From NCBI GenBank assembly GCA_023480605.1, contig JAMCWS010000077.1, positions 1 through 7,064 on the forward strand: a stretch of 7,064 bases of DNA, written 5' to 3'. Origin of the DNA: a bacterium. Its GTDB lineage: Bacteria; Sumerlaeota; Sumerlaeia; MVZB01. The notes under the pieces are model-generated. The model searched no databases and was not told the origin of the DNA. It saw nothing but the letters and a program-made list of their open reading frames with translations. The position numbers and the translations under genes are program-made. Shown here piece after piece: positions 1 to 4,308 of this stretch (its first letter is position 1; every line of letters starts with the position of its first letter).

Positions 1-2
1 GT

Positions 3-386
3 CGCCCGCCGCAACGCGGCGTCCAAGAAGCGGGCGCGGATTCAATATGGCTGCCGGGTGTGCGCGCCTCCGTGGAAGGCGCGCCGTTGCGGCCCGGCGA
101 ACCCGTCTGGCTGGCCGCCCGGCCGGGCGAAATGACAATCCGGCGTGAACCGGACGGCGGTGCGGCTGGAGGCGCGGCGAGGGGCGGGACGGACGGGTGG
201 CGCGGCGAAGTGGGCGTGACCGCCTGGACCGGCGAGGATTTCGAGGCGGAAGTGCGTTTTGCGGGATCGGAGACAATCGTGCGCGTGACGTGCGAGCCCG
301 ACGCCGGCGCCCCGCTTCGGCGCGGCGAGGCCGTGCGACTGGTGGTGCGCGGCGGAAGCGGGCTGGTCTACGCGCGGGAGGGATAG
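3..386 (+). CDS. ABC transporter ATP-binding protein, C-terminal TOBE-like end (5' partial)
   Basis: This is the tail of an ATPase subunit that would power the permease encoded next; the reading frame is open to the left edge, so the nucleotide-binding domain (Walker A/B, signature) lies outside the window. The roughly 127 visible residues look like the beta-rich TOBE regulatory extension of the FbpC/PotA/MalK type: a 'WLPGVRASVEG' strand, 'LRPGEPVWLAARPGEMTI' (the common 'V-L-A-R-P-E' strand of these proteins), then 'GEVGVTAWTGEDFEAEVRF' and a closing 'LRRGEAVRLVV'. An acidic, Gly/Ala/Arg-rich linker at about positions 156-200 separates the two halves. GTG 60 is internal and not the gene start. 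A TOBE extension argues against the short ThiQ type and for an Fbp/Pot-type ATPase. The subfamily is inferred from the neighbour; the substrate is not fixed by this fragment. Confidence 0.8.
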   Translation, partial: RPPQRGVQEAGADSIWLPGVRASVEGAPLRPGEPVWLAARPGEMTIRREPDGGAAGGAARGGTDGWRGEVGVTAWTGEDFEAEVRFAGSETIVRVTCEPDAGAPLRRGEAVRLVVRGGSGLVYAREG

Positions 387-390
387 CTTC

Positions 391-468
391 GATTACGATC
401 ACGAATACGATCACGAATACGATCACGAATACGATCACGAATACGATCACGAATACGATTACGATTAC
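391..468. repeat. Hexamer tandem repeat GA(T/A)(T/C)AC, 13 units
   Basis: Thirteen uninterrupted hexamers begin four bases after the ATPase stop. They are arranged as GATTAC, then five copies of the 12-mer GATCACGAATAC (397-456), then two GATTAC units. The alternation gives a higher-order 12-bp period, with GATC sites at 397, 409, 421, 433 and 445, exactly 12 bp apart. The tract is much AT-richer than the flanking genes. One frame reads Asp-His-Glu-Tyr repeats and another Ile-Thr-Asn-Thr repeats, but neither is a plausible protein. It separates the two transporter genes without an obvious promoter or terminator. Function unknown; slippage-prone microsatellite-like tract is the minimal reading. 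Confidence 0.95.
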
Positions 469-518
469 GACAAATGGCATCTATGGCGGCTGGCGGAAAC
501 AGGACCGGGCGGAGCGTG

Positions 519-2186
519 ATGAGTGATGGGCGGAGGGCGAGCGGGTTGCGCGATCCGCGCGTATGGCTTCTCCTCGCCGTTCTGTTGGGCTACGTTTGCT
601 GGCCGATCGTCCAGGTGCTGGCCGCCAGCGTGTGGGACCGCCGCGCCGGGTGGACGCTCGAGCCCTGGCGGCAATTCGCCGCGCGCGGCCACTGGCTCTA
701 CGCATGGCGCAGCGTCTGGATATCGCTGGCGACGGTCGCGCTGGCCGGGGTCGTGGGCACGGCGCTGGCCTTTTTTTATTTCCGGCTCGAATTCCCGCTG
801 CGGGGCGTCCTGGCCGGCCTGACGTTGTTGCCGTTCACGCTGCCGCCGCTCGTGGGGGTCTTCGCCATCTGGCTGTTGATGGGCGAGAACGGCCCGATCG
901 ACCACCTGACGCGCGCCGTGCTGGGCCGGGGCATGGGGTACGATCGCGGCTACGGCGGCGTGCTGCTCGTTCACACTTACTCGATGTTCGTGTATTTCTA
1001 TGTGCTGGTGGGCGGGGCGGTCGCCGGCTTCGACGAGAGTCAGCTCGAGGCGGCGCGCGACCTAGGCGCGGGTCGCTGGCAGGCCTTCCGGCTTGTGATG
1101 CTGCCGCAACTGCGTCCGGCGCTGGCGGGCGCGGCGCTGCTGACCTTCATGACATCGATGGCCTCGTTCACGGCCCCGTTCTTCTACCTGGCCGGAAAAC
1201 CGGTGCTGACGGTCGCCGTTCAGCAGGCCCTGGAGCGGGCCGACGAGGGCCTGGCCAGCGCCGACTGCGTCGTGTTGGTCGCGTGCGCGGGGCTGTTCTT
1301 GTGGCTCAACCTGCGTTATGAGAGCGCCTACGCCGCCGGGACGGGCACGCGCGGCGCGACGCGGCGGCGCCTCGCCGTGGCCTCGCCCCGAGCGCGCCGA
1401 GGTCTGACGGCGGGGGCATTGGCGCTGACGCTGCTGCTGGTCACCCCGCACCTGGTGATGGTGCGCGAGTCGCTGGTCGCTCCCGGGACGGGCTTCATCG
1501 GGGTGCCGGTCCGCTACACGTCGGGGAACTATGCCGACCTGTGGCGCCGGGCCGATGCCTGGGGGCCGGTTGCCAACAGCCTGCGCGCGTCGGGCGCAGC
1601 GACGGCGGCCGTCGTCGTTTTCACGCTGCTCAGCGCCTGGGTGCTGGGCCGGCGACGCTATCGAGTCGCCGGGGCGCTGCGGGCGCTCATCATGCTCCCC
1701 TGGGCATTGCCGGGCACGGTAATCGCCGTCGGACTCTTGTGGCTCACGCGCCGTCCCGGGCCGCTGACGGGCGGCCTGCCGCTGCGTGGCACGCTGACGC
1801 TGCTGGCGCTGGCTTATTTCGTGCGCCTCATCCCACTGGCGCACCGCACGCTGGCCGCGGGGCTGGCGCAAGTGCCCGCCGAACTGGAGGCGGCCGGTCG
1901 CGACCTGGGGGCGACGGCGCGCCAGGCCTTCCTGCGCGTCACGCTCCCGCTGCTATTGCCGGCCGTCGTCGCCGCCGCGACGCTCACTTTCACCACTGCC
2001 ATGGGCGAGTTCGTCAGTTCGATCCTGCTGGCCGGCCCCGGCGGCGAACCGATCGCCGTCAAGATCGACCAACTCCGGCGCGGTCCCGGCGGCCTGCACC
2101 TGGCCGCCGCTTACAGCACCGTCCTGCTGGGGCTGATCGCCCTGACCTTCGCCCTGTCAGGCCGACGATTGCGGCGGTCGTTGTGA
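519..2186 (+). CDS. ABC transporter permease, fused two-domain FbpB/AfuB-like (probable ferric iron)
   Basis: Inner-membrane channel of a binding-protein-dependent importer, with both permease halves fused in one 555-residue chain. I count about twelve hydrophobic segments, near residues 15-37, 67-88, 97-123, 146-168, 200-226, 250-265, 295-314, 356-377, 385-409, 424-441, 477-507 and 529-547. Each half carries an EAA loop that docks on the ATPase: 'EAARDLGAGRWQAFRLVMLP' from residue 177 and 'EAAGRDLGATARQAFLRVTLP' from residue 457, 280 residues apart. This layout is typical of FbpB/AfuB and ThiP; the TOBE-bearing ATPase just upstream favours the Fbp type. Putrescine, phosphonate or other small-anion uptake cannot be excluded. 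Start: ATG 519 follows GGCGGAG with a short gap and gives a compact N-terminus; ATG 474 and 483 are in frame but have no Shine-Dalgarno and abut the hexamer repeat. Probably co-transcribed with the ATPase. Confidence 0.9.
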   Translation: MSDGRRASGLRDPRVWLLLAVLLGYVCWPIVQVLAASVWDRRAGWTLEPWRQFAARGHWLYAWRSVWISLATVALAGVVGTALAFFYFRLEFPLRGVLAGLTLLPFTLPPLVGVFAIWLLMGENGPIDHLTRAVLGRGMGYDRGYGGVLLVHTYSMFVYFYVLVGGAVAGFDESQLEAARDLGAGRWQAFRLVMLPQLRPALAGAALLTFMTSMASFTAPFFYLAGKPVLTVAVQQALERADEGLASADCVVLVACAGLFLWLNLRYESAYAAGTGTRGATRRRLAVASPRARRGLTAGALALTLLLVTPHLVMVRESLVAPGTGFIGVPVRYTSGNYADLWRRADAWGPVANSLRASGAATAAVVVFTLLSAWVLGRRRYRVAGALRALIMLPWALPGTVIAVGLLWLTRRPGPLTGGLPLRGTLTLLALAYFVRLIPLAHRTLAAGLAQVPAELEAAGRDLGATARQAFLRVTLPLLLPAVVAAATLTFTTAMGEFVSSILLAGPGGEPIAVKIDQLRRGPGGLHLAAAYSTVLLGLIALTFALSGRRLRRSL

Positions 2187-2192
2187 ATCGTC

Positions 2193-2209
2193 CGACCAGT
2201 CAGTGGTCG
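2193..2209 (+). terminator. Small hairpin just after the permease stop, possible weak terminator
   Basis: CGACCA (2193-2198) and TGGTCG (2204-2209) form a perfect 6-bp stem around a 5-nt loop, six bases after the stop codon. The following bases (CTTGTCG) are not a real U-tract, so intrinsic termination would be weak. The location at the operon end is the main support. Confidence 0.3.
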
Positions 2210-2232
2210 CTTGTCGATGCTGCCGAATACAT

Positions 2233-2312
2233 GAACCACGAAGACATCAAGACACCAAGGTAAAAGCAAATCATTTCCCGATGTTTCCGTGGATTTGTGG
2301 TGGGATTCTTTG
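2233..2312. repeat. Converging pair of degenerate GAACCACGAAG-type intergenic repeats
   Basis: The left copy (2233-2260, + orientation) begins GAACCACGAAGACATC and continues with AAGACACCAAGG. The right copy (2280-2312) is in the opposite orientation; its reverse complement contains AATCCACGGAAACATC, 12 of 16 bases identical to the left copy. The arms 2235-2248 and 2280-2293 can pair over 13 positions with one G-U and one A-C mismatch around a 31-nt loop. Related copies lie at 4115-4143, 4237-4266 and perhaps 6466-6480. The left copy makes the short translation 'MNHEDIKTPR', a typical spurious product of such repeats. No U-tract follows, so I do not call a terminator. Confidence 0.6.
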
Positions 2313-2340
2313 AGTTGTGAGGGATGATGCCGGGGACGCG

Positions 2341-2398
2341 AACAGCCCATCCGGGCCTTGACGCCGACAGCCGAATCAACGATCGTGGAAGGGCTGTT
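2341..2398. promoter_or_regulatory. 12-bp inverted repeat bracketing the putative sulfatase promoter (candidate operator)
   Basis: AACAGCCCATCC (2341-2352) and GGAAGGGCTGTT (2387-2398) are inverted copies matching at 11 of 12 positions, with the single mismatch in the fourth base from the inner edge. The 34-bp interval holds the TTGACG and GATCGT hexamers, and the right arm begins immediately after GATCGT. If those hexamers are the promoter, transcription would start inside the right arm. The left arm would then not be transcribed, so the pair would act as DNA half-sites for a regulator and not as an RNA hairpin. The regulator is unknown; no regulator gene is in the window. Confidence 0.4.
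2358..2386 (+). promoter_or_regulatory. Putative sigma70-like promoter of the sulfatase gene
   Basis: TTGACG (2358-2363, 5 of 6 to the -35 consensus) is followed after exactly 17 bases by GATCGT (2381-2386), which keeps the A2, T3 and T6 positions of TATAAT. The -10 box is weak on its own. Support comes from the identical architecture upstream of the GH99-like gene, where the 17-bp spacer sequence is unrelated. The leader to the start codon would be roughly 40 nt. Confidence 0.4.
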
Positions 2399-2417
2399 GC
2401 ACGGCCTCAATTCCCCC

Positions 2418-2422
2418 AGGAG
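2418..2422 (+). promoter_or_regulatory. Ribosome binding site AGGAG that fixes the sulfatase start
   Basis: AGGAG sits 9 bases before ATG 2432. The longer in-frame ATG at 2324 would place the putative promoter and inverted repeat inside the coding region and adds residues that do not resemble a sulfatase N-terminus. Confidence 0.75.
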
Positions 2423-2431
2423 CGAGCGCAC

Positions 2432-3922
2432 ATGGTTATCAACCGCGTCATCCTGATCATGACCGACACCCAGCGCAAGGACATGGTGGGTTGCTATGGC
2501 AACCGCGACATGAAAACCCCCTGCCTGGACCGACTGGCCGCGCAGGGGGTGCGCTTCGAGCGGGCTTACACCTGCCAACCCGTGTGCGGTCCGGCGCGCG
2601 CGGCGCTCTTCACGGGCACCTTTCCGCACTCCAACGGCGGTTGGGGCAACACCATGCCGCTGGGCGACAACGTCAAGACCGTCGGCCAGCGCCTGCGCGA
2701 CCACGGCATCCACACGGCCTACATCGGCAAGTGGCACCTCGACGGCGGCGATTACTTCGGCCTGGGACGCTGCCCCGACGGCTGGGACGCCGCCTACTGG
2801 TATGACATGCGCGACTACCTGGAGGAACTGAGCCCGGAGGACCGGTTGCGTTCCCGCAAAGTTTCCACCAATCGGGACTCCGCCCTCACCGAGGATTTCA
2901 CGTTCGGCCACCGCTGTTCGAATCGCGCCATCGACTTCCTGAAAAACCACGGCCGCGAACGTTTCTTCATGGTCGTCTCTTACGACGAACCGCACGGTCC
3001 GTGCCTTTGCCCGCGCCCTTATTCCGAGATATATCGCGACTATCGCTTCCCCAAGAGCCGCAACGTCTGGGACACGCTGGAGGGCAAACCCGAGCACCAG
3101 CGGGCCTGGGGCGCCCACGCGCGCACGCTCGACCGCGACAAGGTCGAGATCCGCCCGGCCGATTACCTGGGCTGCAATTCGTTCGTCGATTACGAGATCG
3201 GCCGCGTCGTGGACGCCATCGACCGCCACGCCCCCGACGCGTTGGTTATCTACACCTCGGACCACGGCGATTTTTTGCAGTCGCATTGCCTCAGTAACAA
3301 GGGGCCGGCGATGTATGAGGAAATCGCCAACATCCCCTTCATCGTGCGCTGGCCCGGCCACGCACCCGCCGGGGCGGCCAGCGGCCGACTCGTTTCGCAT
3401 ATCAACGTCGTGCCGACGGTGATGGACGCCATGGGACTGCCGTTGCCGAAACTGCTCGAAGGACGGAGCATGACGCCCCTGTTCGAAAACCCCCAGGCAA
3501 CGATCGACGAGACGATCTACATGGAATTCGGCCGCTACGAGATCGACCACGACGGATTCGGCGGATTCCAGCCAATCCGCGCCGCCTTCGACGGCCGCCA
3601 TAAACTTGTCCTCAACCTCCTATCGAGCGACGAACTCTACGATTTGGATGAAGACCCCCAGGAGATGAAGAACCTGATCGAGGACGCCGCGCATCGCGAG
3701 GCGCGCGACCGCCTGCACGACCGGATCATCGACTGGATGAACCGGACGCGCGACCCTTTCCGCGGCTACTACTGGCAGCGGCGCCCGTGGCGGACCGACG
3801 CGCCGCCGGCCACGTGGGAATTCACCCGGATGACGCGCCAACGCGAGAACGAGGAGTATGAGCCGCGCCAACTCGATTATGACACCGGGCTCGAAATGAC
3901 CGAGGCGGTGCGCAGGAAATGA
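2432..3922 (+). CDS. Sulfatase family protein (formylglycine-dependent, type I, cytoplasmic)
   Basis: Predicted hydrolase of sulfate esters, alkaline-phosphatase superfamily, 496 residues (normal length). The signature 'PVCGPARAALFTG' matches the CxPxR sulfatase motif, with Cys52 the residue that must be oxidised to formylglycine by FGE or anSME, neither of which is in the window. The second signature is 'HTAYIGKWHL' (Lys100, His102). Metal ligands: Asp12 in 'MTDTQRKDMVGCYG', Asp277-His278 in 'TSDHGDF', and the conserved lysine is Lys290 in 'SNKGP'. The usual adjacent Asp pair near the N-terminus reads Asp-Thr here. The tail has the family's 'LYDLDEDPQEMKNL' and a 75-residue charged, aromatic C-terminus. 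The protein starts directly with the first beta strand and has no signal peptide, so it should act in the cytoplasm on imported substrate. Phosphonate monoester hydrolases share the fold, so a phosphoester substrate is an alternative. It stands alone between two gaps, with its own putative promoter. Confidence 0.92.
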   Translation: MVINRVILIMTDTQRKDMVGCYGNRDMKTPCLDRLAAQGVRFERAYTCQPVCGPARAALFTGTFPHSNGGWGNTMPLGDNVKTVGQRLRDHGIHTAYIGKWHLDGGDYFGLGRCPDGWDAAYWYDMRDYLEELSPEDRLRSRKVSTNRDSALTEDFTFGHRCSNRAIDFLKNHGRERFFMVVSYDEPHGPCLCPRPYSEIYRDYRFPKSRNVWDTLEGKPEHQRAWGAHARTLDRDKVEIRPADYLGCNSFVDYEIGRVVDAIDRHAPDALVIYTSDHGDFLQSHCLSNKGPAMYEEIANIPFIVRWPGHAPAGAASGRLVSHINVVPTVMDAMGLPLPKLLEGRSMTPLFENPQATIDETIYMEFGRYEIDHDGFGGFQPIRAAFDGRHKLVLNLLSSDELYDLDEDPQEMKNLIEDAAHREARDRLHDRIIDWMNRTRDPFRGYYWQRRPWRTDAPPATWEFTRMTRQRENEEYEPRQLDYDTGLEMTEAVRRK

Positions 3923-3926
3923 CCCG

Positions 3927-3944
3927 GCGGTATATGCGGTATAT
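3927..3944. repeat. 9-bp tandem duplication GCGGTATAT x2
   Basis: GCGGTATAT occurs twice head to tail (3927-3935 and 3936-3944), starting five bases after the sulfatase stop and followed by another AT-rich stretch. Too short to assign a role; could be a local slippage duplication or a pair of binding half-sites. Confidence 0.8.
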
Positions 3945-4050
3945 ATTGTATCGGGGGACGGAGACGATTTTGTGTGTTCTTTCACATTCGGATCATGATC
4001 TATGGACGATAGAGACACAGATAACCCAGCCCGGCAGAGCCGCAACCAAA

Positions 4051-4099
4051 TTGCCGAAAACCGCATTTGGAGTTCAAGTTTCAGCTTGATATTCGGCAA
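4051..4099. repeat. Nested inverted repeat, possible hairpin
   Basis: TTGCCGAA (4051-4058) and TTCGGCAA (4092-4099) are perfect inverted copies; inside them CAAG (4075-4078) and CTTG (4085-4088) form a second small stem. A cruciform or RNA hairpin is possible. It is about 130 bp past the sulfatase stop and lacks a U-tract (it is followed by AACAGCG), so a terminator call is not justified. Confidence 0.4.
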
Positions 4100-4114
4100 A
4101 ACAGCGTACCCAAA

Positions 4115-4143
4115 GAACCACGAAGGACACACGAAGGGCCACC
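4115..4143 (+). repeat. Degenerate GAACCACGAAGG-type intergenic repeat, + copy
   Basis: Begins GAACCACGAAGGACACACG and continues with AAGGGCCACC. Its first 11 bases are identical to the copy at 2233. It consists of short purine-rich words separated by CAC, the hallmark of this repeat type. Confidence 0.65.
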
Positions 4144-4172
4144 CAGATGATAACATACGCTGTTGAGCGCAC

Positions 4173-4201
4173 TTGACTTACGCGCGTAAACGATGGATCG
4201 T
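4173..4201 (+). promoter_or_regulatory. Putative sigma70-like promoter of the GH99-like gene
   Basis: TTGACT (4173-4178, 5 of 6 to the -35 consensus), 17 bases, then GATCGT (4196-4201). Hexamers and spacing match those upstream of the sulfatase (TTGACG-N17-GATCGT at 2358-2386) while the spacers differ. The leader to GTG 4309 would be about 100 nt and would include the inverted degenerate repeat at 4237-4266. Confidence 0.4.
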
Positions 4202-4236
4202 AATACGGAGGTTTATTTTCTGGCAAGACAACACTC

Positions 4237-4266
4237 TTCTCGGTGCCCTCTGTGCCTCTGTGGTTC
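4237..4266 (-). repeat. Degenerate GAACCACAGAGG-type intergenic repeat, - copy
   Basis: On the minus strand this reads GAACCACAGAGGCACAGAGG followed by GCACCGAGAA. It is the same family as 2233-2260 and 4115-4143 in opposite orientation. Its translations ('NHRGTEGTEK', 'PQRHRGHREE') are well-known kinds of spurious intergenic product. An ATG at 4243 falls inside it and would give the next gene a false N-terminus. Confidence 0.7.
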
Positions 4267-4294
4267 AAAGCATCTAAGATCACGATTATGATAC

Positions 4295-4300
4295 GGAGAG
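4295..4300 (+). promoter_or_regulatory. Ribosome binding site GGAGAG that supports the GTG start at 4309
   Basis: GGAGAG lies 8 bases before GTG 4309. It lies downstream of the in-frame ATGs at 4243 and 4288, which have no comparable site before them. Confidence 0.6.
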
Positions 4301-4308
4301 TTGAAACC

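Larger units (their letters stand above)
3923..4308. other. 386-bp AT-richer gap between sulfatase and GH99-like genes
   Basis: No convincing gene on either strand. Contents in order: a 9-bp tandem duplication (3927-3944), a nested inverted repeat (4051-4099), a degenerate repeat in + orientation (4115-4143), a promoter-like hexamer pair (4173-4201), an orphan GGAGG at 4206-4210 with no start codon behind it, a degenerate repeat in - orientation (4237-4266), three hexamers resembling the 391-468 tract (4278-4295), and the ribosome binding site of the next gene. Minus-strand frames that run through here owe their length to GC-rich coding DNA on the other strand. Confidence 0.7.

Noticed and set aside
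391..468. CRISPR array
   Set aside because: Units are 6/12 bp with no spacers and there are no cas genes.
474..518. Longer N-terminus for the permease from ATG 474 or 483
   Set aside because: No Shine-Dalgarno before either, and the added residues do not resemble a permease N-terminus; ATG 519 has GGCGGAG just upstream. Not fully excluded.
197..526. Plus-strand frame with an Ile-Thr-Asn-Thr repeat domain
   Set aside because: It is the hexamer tract read out of frame, overlaps the ATPase end and has no plausible start or domain.
2324..2431. Longer N-terminus for the sulfatase from ATG 2324
   Set aside because: The added 36 residues are not a signal peptide or family sequence, and AGGAG is optimally placed for ATG 2432.
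2111..3601. Long minus-strand open frame (about 496 codons) opposite the sulfatase
   Set aside because: It overlaps a gene with clear catalytic motifs, its protein is Val/Ala/Gly/Arg-rich with no recognisable domain, and it runs through the intergenic repeats. It is a GC-rich antisense shadow.
4206..4270. Short peptide gene behind the GGAGG at 4206-4210
   Set aside because: No ATG, GTG or TTG lies at a usable distance in an open frame, and the region runs into a repeat.
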